Shown here: piece by piece, positions 8,978 through 17,095 of the stretch
Numbering within the stretch: the stretch's first letter is position 1
How the letters are laid out: each line of letters begins with the position of its first letter
From: CAJINA01 sp964647585
GTDB lineage: Bacteria; Desulfobacterota; Desulfobacteria; Desulfobacterales; CAJINA01
Assembly (NCBI GenBank): GCA_964647585.1
Contig: CAZYGG010000008.1
Location: forward strand, 1 to 64,000
Reading direction: 5' to 3'
DNA: 64,000 nucleotides
Notes under the pieces: generated by a model
Told to the model about the DNA's origin: nothing
Database searches by the model: none
The model's input: the letters and a program-made list of their open reading frames with translations, nothing else
Program-made: the position numbers and the translations under genes

Positions 8978-9306
8978 TGGATGCAGAGACTCTTTTCGAA
9001 AAGCTGAGAAAGGTGCAGGAAGCGAAGGGTTACTATTTCAATACGGAAAAAGAACGGGTCATGGACCTGCTTGAAGCCCTGATCACCAACAAGGACCGCT
9101 ACGGGTACATGGCCTGCCCCTGCCGCCTGGCGGCAGGCGACCGCGAAAAGGACAAGGACATTATCTGTCCCTGTGACTACCGCGAACCCGATGTACAAGA
9201 ATACGGGAGCTGCTACTGCAATCTCTATGTTTCCGAAGCATGGAATGCGGGCAGCGTCAAGAAAGAGTATGTGCCGGAAAGGCGGCCGCCGGAAAAAATG
9301 TTCTAA
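8977..9306 (+). CDS. Ferredoxin-thioredoxin reductase catalytic subunit
   Basis: A 109-residue protein with the FTR catalytic-chain signature of three Cys pairs: CPC (47-49), CPC (64-66) and CYC (79-81, CHC in plants). These hold a [4Fe-4S] cluster next to a reactive disulfide, so ferredoxin electrons can reduce a thioredoxin- or glutaredoxin-type partner. There is no variable (A) subunit here, as is usual for bacterial FTRs. Coupled to the preceding glutaredoxin gene. Convergent with nqrF. Confidence 0.93.
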   Translation: MDAETLFEKLRKVQEAKGYYFNTEKERVMDLLEALITNKDRYGYMACPCRLAAGDREKDKDIICPCDYREPDVQEYGSCYCNLYVSEAWNAGSVKKEYVPERRPPEKMF

Positions 9307-9310
9307 CAGA

Positions 9311-9475
9311 AGGATTCGAGGATTCAAGGGGTCAAGGGTTTTCAAGATCAGCACTCAACTTTCAGATGCCGCTCCCCCAACTTCAAAGAACCTAATTCGT
9401 GATGAAACCCAAAAGCTGTATTAGCATTTCACTCGGCCCCTCGAATCCTTGACCCCTTGAACCCTTCCCTTCAGA
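9311..9475. repeat. Inverted repeat between FTR and nqrF
   Basis: The left side (about 9311-9345) carries 'GGATTCAAGGGGTCAAGGG'; the right side (about 9432-9475) carries its near-complement 'CCTTGACCCCTTGAACCC'. A related stretch, 'GGGGTCAAGGATTCAAGGGG', occurs at 6092-6123. Since it sits between two convergent genes it may also work as a transcription stop. Confidence 0.65.
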
Positions 9476-9532
9476 TAACTTAACACTTAAAACATAACAC
9501 CTAAAACCGATGAATGCGCCCCGCCGCATTCA

Positions 9533-10756
9533 TCAAAACTTATCATACGCAATCATCTCCGGTTCGACCCCCAGGTCATCCAGCATCTTTTCCACAGCGT
9601 CCACCATCATCGGCGGTCCGCAGAGGTAGTATTCTACCTCGGTGGGGTCTTCATGCCGATCCAGGTAGTTCTCCAGCAGACATTCATGGATGTAGCCGAT
9701 CAGGCCGGACCAGTTGTCTTCCGGCTCGGGTTGCGATAGGGCCACGTAGTAGCTGAAGTTTTCATACTTCGCTTCCAGCCGCTTGAACTCTTCTTCGAAA
9801 AACAGCTCCTGGATCGAGCGGGCCCCGTACCAGAACGAGATTTTCCTGTGTGTATGCACCGTCTCCAGCTGGTTGAAAATGTGCGACCGCAAGGGGGCCA
9901 TACCGGCCCCACCGCCGATAAAACACATCTCCCGGTCGGTCTCCTTGGTAAAAAATTCACCGTAAGGTCCGCTGAGCGCTACCCGGTCCCCCTCTTGCAA
10001 ATTGAATATAAATGAGGACCCGGCGCCGGGGGGGGCGGCGGCTTTGCCCGGCGGCGGCGTTGCGATCCGGATGGTAAAACTCAACCGCCGGTCCTCGGAG
10101 GGTGGATTGGCCAGTGAATAGGCCCTGAAAATGGGCTCCTCGATCTTGCTTTTCAAACCCCACAGGTTAAAGCGGTCCCAGGAGGGCCGGAAACGTTCAC
10201 CGATCCTGACCCGGAACTGCCCAAAGGAAAGTTCATATTCGGGAATGTCAATCTGGATATAGGCCCCGGCTTTGAAGTCAAGCCGTTCGCCCTCATCCAG
10301 TTCAAGCACCAGTTGTTTGATAAAGGTGGCCACGTTCACGTTGGAAACGACGGTGGCACCATACTTCTTGACGCTGAATATTTCATCCGGTATGCGGATC
10401 TCCAGATCATCCTTGACCTTCAACTGACAGGCCAGGTGAATATTCGCTTTCTTCTCTTTCCGGGAAAGGTGCGCCAGTTCGGTGGGAATGAAGCCCTCGA
10501 CCCCCGCCGTCACCTTGCACTTGCACATCCCGCACGACCCGCCGCCCCCGCAGGCCGAAGGGATGAAAATACCGTTGCTGGCCAGCGAGGCCAGCAGGGT
10601 TGTCCCAATGGGGGTATCGATGCTTTTTTCAGCATCCGCGTTGATGACGATCCGGCTGTCGCCCTTTTTTACAACCTTCGCCTCTACAAACAGACAGATC
10701 CCCACGAGGATCAAAATGAGGGCTGTAAATATCGTCATGCTAATAAGATAGGTCAC
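9533..10756 (-). CDS. nqrF: Na+-translocating NADH:quinone reductase subunit F
   Basis: A 407-residue NADH-oxidising subunit. It has an N-terminal membrane anchor (3-24), a plant-type [2Fe-2S] domain with Cys69, 75, 78 and 110, an FAD domain with RAYSLANPP, and a C-terminal NADH domain ('CFIGGGAGMAPLRSHI', 'YYLCGPPMM', ending in AYDKF). NADH electrons enter the complex here. The start is GTG at 10756, chosen because a GGGAG site precedes it. It is the last gene of the minus-strand nqrABCDEF series. Confidence 0.97.
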   Translation of the reverse strand: MTYLISMTIFTALILILVGICLFVEAKVVKKGDSRIVINADAEKSIDTPIGTTLLASLASNGIFIPSACGGGGSCGMCKCKVTAGVEGFIPTELAHLSRKEKKANIHLACQLKVKDDLEIRIPDEIFSVKKYGATVVSNVNVATFIKQLVLELDEGERLDFKAGAYIQIDIPEYELSFGQFRVRIGERFRPSWDRFNLWGLKSKIEEPIFRAYSLANPPSEDRRLSFTIRIATPPPGKAAAPPGAGSSFIFNLQEGDRVALSGPYGEFFTKETDREMCFIGGGAGMAPLRSHIFNQLETVHTHRKISFWYGARSIQELFFEEEFKRLEAKYENFSYYVALSQPEPEDNWSGLIGYIHECLLENYLDRHEDPTEVEYYLCGPPMMVDAVEKMLDDLGVEPEMIAYDKF

Positions 10757-10793
10757 TGTCTACTCCCAATCCTTGAAGTGGTTTCAAAGCCTT

Positions 10794-11402
10794 CTACAAG
10801 GTTATTCCGGAAAAAAGCATAAACCCCATGGCCATCAATCCGGTGACGATCATGGCAATACCGAAACCTTCCAGGCCCTTCGGAATGTCGGCATACCGCA
10901 GCTTGGTCCGAATGGCGGCCATGGACACGATGGCCATCAGCCAGCCGGTTCCCGAACCAACCCCGAATACCACGGACTCCAGGAAGGTGTAATTCCTCTC
11001 GATCATGAACAACGAGGTTCCCAGAATGGCACAGTTTACGGTGATCAAAGGCAAGAACACACCCAGCGCGTTGTAGAGCCCCGGTGAATAACGATCCATC
11101 ACCATCTCAACCCCCTGGACCATGGCCGCGATAACCGCGATAAAGGTGATGAATTTCAAAAAACTCAGATCGACCTCGGGCAGCCCCGCCCAGGCCAGGG
11201 CGCCCGGCGCCAGGAGGTAGTGAAATACCAGCCAGTTCACCGGAGCGGTAATGGAAAGCACGAACACCACGGCAAAACCTAGACCGATGGAAGTCTCCAT
11301 GTTGCGGGAGACGGCCACGAAAGAACACATCCCCAGAAAATACGCCAGGAGGATGTTCCCGATGAATACCGAATTCAGAAATATGCTGACGAGGTTTTCC
11401 AT
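10794..11402 (-). CDS. nqrE: Na+-translocating NADH:quinone reductase subunit E
   Basis: A 202-residue integral membrane subunit with six predicted helices. NqrE/RnfA hallmark segments are visible: GMCSFVAVSRNM near the N terminus and VNCAILGTSLFM in the middle, whose cysteines, with the equivalent pair in NqrD, bind the intramembrane Fe-S centre of the pump. 37 bp upstream of nqrF. It is separated from nqrD by a 237-bp repeat-filled gap, unusual for this operon. Confidence 0.96.
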   Translation of the reverse strand: MENLVSIFLNSVFIGNILLAYFLGMCSFVAVSRNMETSIGLGFAVVFVLSITAPVNWLVFHYLLAPGALAWAGLPEVDLSFLKFITFIAVIAAMVQGVEMVMDRYSPGLYNALGVFLPLITVNCAILGTSLFMIERNYTFLESVVFGVGSGTGWLMAIVSMAAIRTKLRYADIPKGLEGFGIAMIVTGLMAMGFMLFSGITL

Positions 11403-11639
11403 TTAATGCTCCGCGTATGCTTCGCAAGCTAAAAGGTTGAAGACTAAAGGCTGAAGGTTAGGGCCTAACTTCCGTTTTCAGTCCAATCGGTAACGGTATC
11501 CAAATCGAAATCGGTATCAGGGCAACCGAGAATCGCTTTTCGATAGCGATTTCGATTTCGATCCCGATCTTGCCCATGGTTCTATCAAACAATCCGCGAA
11601 CCAAGTTAAGGTTTTACTTCAGTCTTCAACCTGACAACC
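11403..11639. repeat. Repeat-filled gap splitting nqrD from nqrE
   Basis: The 237 bp contain two repeat types. The outer parts read 'AGGTTGAAGACTAAAGGCTG' and, in inverse, 'CTTCAGTCTTCAACCTG'. The core (about 11480-11575) is made of ATCGG/ATCGAAATCGGTATC words with an inverted partner GATTTCGATTTCGATCCCGAT. Similar cores occur at 22928-23055. There is no open frame. Confidence 0.75.
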
Positions 11640-12257
11640 TTATTCTTTTACCAATGACTTCTGCAGCCAGACCAGTAATCCGATGATAATGAAAGCCGCC
11701 GGCGCCAACAGCATGAATCCCATATCCTGATACCCGGCCCGGTAGAGCGCCTCCGGTACCACCTGAAAGCCGAACAGGCTGCCGGACCCCAGAAGTTCAC
11801 GAATAAAGGCAACCGCGATCAGGACAATGCTGTACCCGGCGCCGCTGCCCAGACCGTCCAGAAACGAGACCCACGGCGGATTGCCCAGTGCAAACGTTTC
11901 GGCGCGCCCCATGACAATGCAATTGGTAATGATGAGACCCACAAAGACGGAAAGCTGCTTGCTGATATCATATAAAAACGCCTTGAGAAGCTCATCCGCC
12001 AGGATGACCAGAGAGGCGATCACGATCAGTTCCACGATCATCCGGATATTCCGGGGCACCACGTTTCTCAAAGTGGAGATAATCAGGTTGGAAAAGGCTA
12101 CCACCAGGGTCATGGCCAGGCCCATCACGACGGCCGTTTTCAGCTGCACAGTAACTGCCAGGGCCGAACAGATGCCCAGAGACTGAATGAAGACCGGATT
12201 GTTCTTAACAAGCGGCTCCGATAAGGCTTTGAACTCTTTGGTTGCGGTCAATTTCAT
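11640..12257 (-). CDS. nqrD: Na+-translocating NADH:quinone reductase subunit D
   Basis: A 205-residue membrane subunit, partner of NqrE in the pseudo-symmetric membrane core. Family segments: 'NPVFIQSLGICSALAVT' near the N terminus, 'RNVVPRNIRMIVELIVIASLV', and 'TNCIVMGRAETFALGNPPW' with the second conserved Cys. The start overlaps the end of nqrC by 4 bp (ATGA type), so the two are translationally coupled. Confidence 0.97.
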   Translation of the reverse strand: MKLTATKEFKALSEPLVKNNPVFIQSLGICSALAVTVQLKTAVVMGLAMTLVVAFSNLIISTLRNVVPRNIRMIVELIVIASLVILADELLKAFLYDISKQLSVFVGLIITNCIVMGRAETFALGNPPWVSFLDGLGSGAGYSIVLIAVAFIRELLGSGSLFGFQVVPEALYRAGYQDMGFMLLAPAAFIIIGLLVWLQKSLVKE

Positions 12258-12988
12258 GGTGAGCCTGTTTTGTCGGCCGAAGCCGTATTGAGGTTGATTT
12301 TGTTATCGCGAAAATTGGCGGAGACCTTTTCGTAAGCCTGGAGGGTGTCGCGCAGGCCTTCGCTCAGAAACCGGCCGGTCAGGGTCGCGCCGCTGATGCC
12401 ATCCACGAAATTGGCCTGGCTGCCCGGCGGTACCCGGCCCGCCACCTTGCCTTTGGCGATCCCTAAGGATACAAAGCGACCCTCGGGATCGACAATTTTT
12501 TTCCCGCGAAAATTATTCTGAAACCAGGCGGTCTCGATTTCCCCGCCAAGCCCCGGGGTTTCACCGTGGCTGAAAACGGTAAACCCGGCCACGGTCAGCC
12601 CGTCGTTTTCCAGCGCAAGATAGCCCTCGATTTTGCCCCAGAGCCCCCGGGAATGCACCGGCAGTATATAGGACTGGATCGCGTCGTTCTGCACATATAG
12701 AAAAAGCGGCCGCCCCTTGCCCGCGGTCGCTGTTTCCGGTCCGATGTATCCGGAAATGTCCGCCCAATAGCTTCTGATATTCTCCTGGTAGAGCTGCTCG
12801 ATCTCCTCGCCGGAATAGCGCACACCCGCCTGGATCAGACCGACGGATTTAAGAAGGTTCTTCTGGTTGTCGATCCGGATGTTATTCATCCGGTATTCCT
12901 TAAGCCCCGAAGAGGCCCCGGTGAGCAGAAGGCTGCTGATCAGCGCGGTCAGGGCGGCAAACCAGATGGATTTCAGCGTATCAGACAT
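12254..12988 (-). CDS. nqrC: Na+-translocating NADH:quinone reductase subunit C
   Basis: A 244-residue subunit with one N-terminal membrane helix (about 8-28) and a periplasmic FMN-binding domain. The covalent flavin site is the motif SGATLTG, with Thr202 as the expected phosphoester-linked residue. Overlaps nqrB by 8 bp upstream and nqrD by 4 bp downstream. The flavin transferase ApbE needed to attach FMN is not in this window. Confidence 0.96.
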   Translation of the reverse strand: MSDTLKSIWFAALTALISSLLLTGASSGLKEYRMNNIRIDNQKNLLKSVGLIQAGVRYSGEEIEQLYQENIRSYWADISGYIGPETATAGKGRPLFLYVQNDAIQSYILPVHSRGLWGKIEGYLALENDGLTVAGFTVFSHGETPGLGGEIETAWFQNNFRGKKIVDPEGRFVSLGIAKGKVAGRVPPGSQANFVDGISGATLTGRFLSEGLRDTLQAYEKVSANFRDNKINLNTASADKTGSP

Positions 12989-14153
12989 TGGGGATCCTCT
13001 TTTTAACCTTCACCTTGATTTCGAAATAGTCCAGCAGGGGGGCAAATACATTCATAAATAAAATGGCCAGCATCACCCCTTCCGGGTAGGCGGGATTGAA
13101 CACCCGTATCAGGACGGTCAGGGCCCCGATCAAAAAACCGAATATCCAGCGGGAGGTCTCCATCCCGGGAGACGATACCGGGTCGGTGGCCATGAAAACA
13201 ATCCCGAAGGCAAAACCGCCCATCACCAGGTGATACAGCGGGTTCATCGCCAGCCAGACATTATCGGAACCCCCGGCAAAGAGGTTGAGAACCAACCCGG
13301 TGGCCACCACCCCGAGAACCCCGCCGACCATTATCTTGTAGCTGGCAATCCCCGTGGCAACAAGGAACATAGCGCCCACCAGGCATAACAGCGTCGAGGT
13401 CCCGCCAATACTCCCCGGGTAACTGCCGACAAGCAGGTCCTGCAGCGAATACCCGGCTGCGGTCAGCACCCCTTCCGCCTTCTGGCCCGCCTCCGCCAGC
13501 GAGATTGACGCCAGGGGCGTGGCCCCGCTCACCGCATCCGCTGCCCGGGTGCCGGCCGTCCAGACACTGTCACCGGACATGTTGGTGGGATATGCAAAAA
13601 AGATGAATGCCCGCCCGGTCAGGGCCGGATTTAGAAAGTTCCGCCCCACCCCGCCGAAAATCTCCTTGCCGATCACAATCCCGAAGGAAAAGCCCACGGC
13701 CACCTGCCACAACGGAATGGTTGGCGGCAGGGTCAGGGGAAACAGAAGGCCGGACACCAGCAACCCCTCGCTAATGTGGTGTTTCCGGATGGAAGCAAAC
13801 AGGGTTTCCCAGAAAAAGCCGACGGCGTAAGTCACCAGGATCATCGGGACAAAGATCCAGAGGCCTTCGATAAAAATCTCCGCCCACGAAAGGCTCAGAC
13901 CGGCTGCGGCCGCCGACTGATAGCCGGCATTGAAAATGCCAAAAACCGTCACCGGCAGCAGGGACAGGATAACGAACGCCATAAAACGTTTCACATCCAA
14001 AGAATCCCTCACCAGCGGGCCCTTGCGAGTGGGGATGACCGGTACGAAGAAAACAGTCTCCAGGGCCCCGAAAAAGGGTTCCAGCATGTGGAGGCGGCCG
14101 CCCTCGCTGAAATGCGGTCTCAAACTATCCAGAAAGTTGCGCAATTTTTTCAT
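12981..14153 (-). CDS. nqrB: Na+-translocating NADH:quinone reductase subunit B
   Basis: A 390-residue membrane subunit with about ten helices. It carries the second covalently bound FMN at motif AVSGATPLASI (Thr212), and conserved 'GRNFLNPALTGRAFIFFAYP'. It is the main sodium-channel and quinone-site subunit. It follows nqrA with a 2-bp gap and overlaps nqrC, consistent with one transcript. Confidence 0.97.
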   Translation of the reverse strand: MKKLRNFLDSLRPHFSEGGRLHMLEPFFGALETVFFVPVIPTRKGPLVRDSLDVKRFMAFVILSLLPVTVFGIFNAGYQSAAAAGLSLSWAEIFIEGLWIFVPMILVTYAVGFFWETLFASIRKHHISEGLLVSGLLFPLTLPPTIPLWQVAVGFSFGIVIGKEIFGGVGRNFLNPALTGRAFIFFAYPTNMSGDSVWTAGTRAADAVSGATPLASISLAEAGQKAEGVLTAAGYSLQDLLVGSYPGSIGGTSTLLCLVGAMFLVATGIASYKIMVGGVLGVVATGLVLNLFAGGSDNVWLAMNPLYHLVMGGFAFGIVFMATDPVSSPGMETSRWIFGFLIGALTVLIRVFNPAYPEGVMLAILFMNVFAPLLDYFEIKVKVKKRIPNV

Positions 14154-14155
14154 GT

Positions 14156-15490
14156 TCAGGCGATTTCCTTGGCGTAGGCTTCCTTGGCTTTTTTCAGAAT
14201 GTCGCTGATCTCGATTTTAGACGGGCAGACAAAACTGCAAAGGCCGCATTCAACACAATCCAGCAGTCCCAGGGCCAGGGCTTCTTCGATTTCATCCGCC
14301 TCCACGGCCTTGAACGTGAACTGGGGCAGGATATCCACCGGGCACACCCGGGCGCAATAGCCGCAGTTGATGCAGGCGCGGTCCTCTCCGTTCAGGTCGC
14401 ATTCCAACACCATCGGGCCGGGATTGAAAACCGACGTAAAGGCCCGCGATCGGCTGGCCTTCCGATAACCCGGCATAACAAAACCAAAAAGCTCCTTGGG
14501 GTCACCGGCCGGCATCAGCGTCAGGGCGGTTTCATAAAAACCGAGGTAGGTATCTATGGCGGTACTGTATCCATTGAATATCCCCCCGGCCACCAGGCGC
14601 AGGCCATCGGGTTCCACAGCACCGATAAGGTCGCTCAACGGGGCGCCCGCCCGGGTCAGGAGATGCTTTTTTCGACTGCTGCGCGGTCCCCCCACCGCCA
14701 CCACTTTTTCAACCGGATAGACACCGCTGCGCAGGCCCGCCGACAGGGTCAGGAGATCCTGGCCGGTGATGTACCACGCCCGGTTCTCTTGTGAAGATGT
14801 CTTTACATGATACAAAACAGTGGCCGGGTCATCCGCCGGGTAATCCCCTTTGATCATGTGGGTGATACGGCTGTCAATTCCAGCGATACCGGTACCGCCC
14901 CCTCCGGCGGTTATCAGAACCCGGTCGGAGAGTTTTGAGAGAAGATCCAGACCATACTCAAAATCATCCTCGCGGCCTTTGAGGTACACCTGCGGATCCG
15001 GGTGAAATGGGGCCTGCGACCCGAGGCTGACAATGACCAGTGGCGGTTTCGCCGCCGGGTCGGGTATATCTTTAAAAGGTAAGGATCTGAAAAGGGGCCA
15101 CAGGCTGCCGGCCAGCAGGGCATCGACCAGCTCCTGGCGATCGGCGGCCGCCACGCTTTCCGGTGAGAAGGCCGGCTGGTTCAGGGTTTCTGCCTGCTCA
15201 TCCAGCTCAATGATAATTTCAGTGACGACTCTGCGCGGGCCATAGCTGATTGCGGCCACTCGGCCTGACCCCGGGGAGGGAAAGGTTATCCGGGGATTGC
15301 GTTTATCCTCGCAAAGGGGCGCCCCGGCCAGTACCCGGTCCCCTTCTTTCACCTTCAGCCTGGGTTTGACAAACGGTATTTTGTCCGGGTGGAACCCAAC
15401 TTTTGAAGGGGGCGGGAGGATTTCAAGGTCAGCAGACGGGCTGCCCGCCAGGTTCAGGTCGTAGCCATTCTTGACAGTTACAGTAACCAT
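14156..15490 (-). CDS. nqrA: Na+-NQR subunit A with two intact [4Fe-4S] motifs
   Basis: A 444-residue NqrA: N-terminal 'KNGYDLNLAGSP', RnfC-like barrel-sandwich region, and central 'VEKVVAVGGP'. Canonical NqrA has lost its Fe-S ligands, but here residues 373/376/379/383 (CINCGYCARVCP) and 412/415/418/422 (CVECGLCSFVCP) form two complete CxxCxxCxxxCP motifs, as in RnfC. The protein may therefore hold two clusters and accept electrons by a route absent from Vibrio-type NQR. The ATG at 15490 is preferred over upstream in-frame codons because a GGAG site precedes it and family length fits. Confidence 0.93.
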   Translation of the reverse strand: MVTVTVKNGYDLNLAGSPSADLEILPPPSKVGFHPDKIPFVKPRLKVKEGDRVLAGAPLCEDKRNPRITFPSPGSGRVAAISYGPRRVVTEIIIELDEQAETLNQPAFSPESVAAADRQELVDALLAGSLWPLFRSLPFKDIPDPAAKPPLVIVSLGSQAPFHPDPQVYLKGREDDFEYGLDLLSKLSDRVLITAGGGGTGIAGIDSRITHMIKGDYPADDPATVLYHVKTSSQENRAWYITGQDLLTLSAGLRSGVYPVEKVVAVGGPRSSRKKHLLTRAGAPLSDLIGAVEPDGLRLVAGGIFNGYSTAIDTYLGFYETALTLMPAGDPKELFGFVMPGYRKASRSRAFTSVFNPGPMVLECDLNGEDRACINCGYCARVCPVDILPQFTFKAVEADEIEEALALGLLDCVECGLCSFVCPSKIEISDILKKAKEAYAKEIA

Positions 15491-15806
15491 AGAAACTCCG
15501 CTATCGCTTCCCGTTGAAATGGGGGTCGTGCATGTCCCGCCCGGCGGGATCCAAATGGCACGGCAGTGTCTTTGCTCAAATTTGGTGTCGCCCCTGCCGT
15601 CAGGGGTATGCAACTAAAAAACAGGTAACGCCGAACGCATCTCCTGTAATCTGGTAGCAACTATCATGCCGATTTTCATAACAGATGCAGCCGACCGGGT
15701 GTTGTTTTAAATAATCTCAGACGACATTTTTTGGATGCTTTTTTCCCCCGGTATATGGTAATAAGGTTGTAATATAGAAATTGAAAAAGGTACAAGGAGA
15801 ATCTCG
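15491..15806. other. Divergent intergenic region upstream of nqrA
   Basis: 316 bp between divergent genes, expected to carry the nqr operon promoter. A short GC palindrome, TCCCGCCCGGCGGGA, is at about 15537-15551. I see no clear promoter boxes or riboswitch-like structure. Confidence 0.45.
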
Positions 15807-16016
15807 ATGAGTGAAACTACCAAAAAAATCAAACAGGTGTGCGAATGTGAAAATTGCGGCAATGAGGCTGAGATGGTGGTCACCTGCACGCTTGAGGATG
15901 AAAGCCCGGCCGCCGATGCACCCGCCCACGAACACAAACACCAACCGGGGAAGGTCAAAGGGACCGCCACATGCACAAGTTGCGGCAATGAAGCCGACAT
16001 GTGGGTGGACCTGTAG
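15807..16016 (+). CDS. Small protein with two CxxCGNEA zinc-ribbon-like halves
   Basis: 69 residues, preceded by an AAGGAGAA ribosome-binding site. Each half has a Cys pair ending in CGNEA (14-21 and 56-63) followed by a short hydrophobic/acidic run (EMVV / DMWVDL); the halves are joined by a His-rich linker (HEHKH). It is probably an internal duplication of a metal-binding knuckle. Not recognised as a named family. It is followed by a strong terminator and sits 300 bp before a Fur/PerR-type regulator, which could suggest a metal- or redox-related role (inference only). Confidence 0.75.
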   Translation: MSETTKKIKQVCECENCGNEAEMVVTCTLEDESPAADAPAHEHKHQPGKVKGTATCTSCGNEADMWVDL

Positions 16017-16052
16017 CAGGCCCGTAAACAGTCCGTGCAACCAATGACGGCT

Positions 16053-16096
16053 CCCGTGCCTGTGGCACTTCAGGCTTGACACGGGCCCTTTTTTCA
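16053..16096 (+). terminator. Rho-independent terminator
   Basis: A hairpin with outer stem CCCGTG/CACGGG and inner CCTG/CAGG, followed by GCCCTTTTTTC. It ends the transcript of the small CGNEA protein. Confidence 0.8.
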
Positions 16097-16147
16097 TTTT
16101 AGGGATCAGGTTAAGACTGGCTCAATCGGAGTCGGTATTGAAGAGTC

Positions 16148-16260
16148 CCCTGCAGCCAACTGCAGGGAATGTTCTGCCGTTCGACAGTGCTTCGCAGCCC
16201 CGTTAAGGGATTCTGCTTTATTTTCAGATGCGCTCGCTAACCCCGCAGCAAGCTGCGGGG
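16148..16260. repeat. Pair of short GC palindromes before the Fur-family gene
   Basis: Two perfect hairpins, CCCTGCAGccaaCTGCAGGG (16148-16167) and CCCCGCAGCaaGCTGCGGGG (16241-16260), each followed by AATG. They sit in the leader of the Fur-family gene and could be REP-type repeats or fold in its mRNA. Confidence 0.6.
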
Positions 16261-16315
16261 AATGCGCTCGCTGATTCGGTCCAAGAGGGCATTGGCTTTG
16301 GAAGTACAGAAAAAT

Positions 16316-16708
16316 ATGCGGATGACCCGCCAGAGAGCGGTTATTCTTGAAGAATTGCGAAATTCCGAGGCACACCCCAGTGCGGACGAGCTGTACCAGA
16401 TGGTTCGCAAGCGGCTGCCCCGGATCAGTCTGGGAACGGTGTATCGCAACCTTGAAATCCTGGCCGAACTGGGTGAAATCCAGAAACTGGAGTTGAGTGG
16501 TGCGCTGAAAAGATATGACGGCCACCCCCACCGGCACTACCACATCCGCTGCGTTCGGTGTGACACGGTGATCAACGCGCCGATTGCGCCGTTGAACCAG
16601 CTCGAAGACGAGCTTTACGAAACAACTGTTTTCGAGATCATTGGGCATAACCTTGAATTCACCGGATTGTGCCCGGCCTGTTCGCGGGATCAGGAAAAGG
16701 CCTCATAG
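16316..16708 (+). CDS. Fur/PerR family metalloregulator
   Basis: About 130 residues. The N-terminal winged helix has 'MTRQRAVILEELRNS...PSADELYQMV....ISLGTVYRNLEIL', and the C-terminal dimerisation domain carries the metal-binding 'HPHRHYHIRCVRC' with a CxxC pair and a second 'CPAC' pair, i.e. a structural zinc site. This organisation fits PerR-like peroxide sensors of anaerobes, but sequence alone does not separate PerR from Fur. The frame is open to 16262; ATG 16316 is preferred because the family starts near 'MRMTRQR' and a GGAAG lies upstream. Likely regulon candidates in the window are the oxygen-defence genes. Confidence 0.9.
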   Translation: MRMTRQRAVILEELRNSEAHPSADELYQMVRKRLPRISLGTVYRNLEILAELGEIQKLELSGALKRYDGHPHRHYHIRCVRCDTVINAPIAPLNQLEDELYETTVFEIIGHNLEFTGLCPACSRDQEKAS

Positions 16709-17095
16709 CGTTCGATCCACACGATCCGGCCAAATCTCAAAATATCGAAAAGCTGATTTCGTACCATCTTCCCCATCACAAATTATAGAAATCCCTGTAT
16801 TGCGATACACTTGTGTATCAGTAGTCGACGAGACAAAACCGTCCCCCGCATAAGTTTGCTTGTCCGCAGGCCCCCTAAATTTTTTTATATGTATATTCAA
16901 TAGGTTAAATTGTTTTGTAAGGATTGGGGGTTTATCGCGACCAACTGACAGGGTGGCACGGAATTTGAATTATAAGGTTGACAGTTAGCATCTCCACTGT
17001 TCAACAGGATAATGATCCCGTTGCCGTAGCCTGCCCCCGGGCAGCCCGGCTCCTCCGGAGAGAGCGGGTAAACCCATTAAAATTTGAGGTGAACC
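16709..17095 (+). promoter_or_regulatory. gltA upstream region: palindrome and sigma54-like promoter
   Basis: 387 bp without a gene. GATACACTTGTGTATC (16804-16819) is an inverted repeat with 7-bp arms and a TT centre, suited to a dimeric regulator. TGGCACG-gaat-TTGAA (16954-16969) matches the sigma54 consensus TGGCACG-N4-TTGCW with correct spacing but A for C in the -12 GC. It is about 130 bp upstream of the gltA start. A sigma54 activator gene lies at 4731-6083, but no link between the two is shown. Confidence 0.45.
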
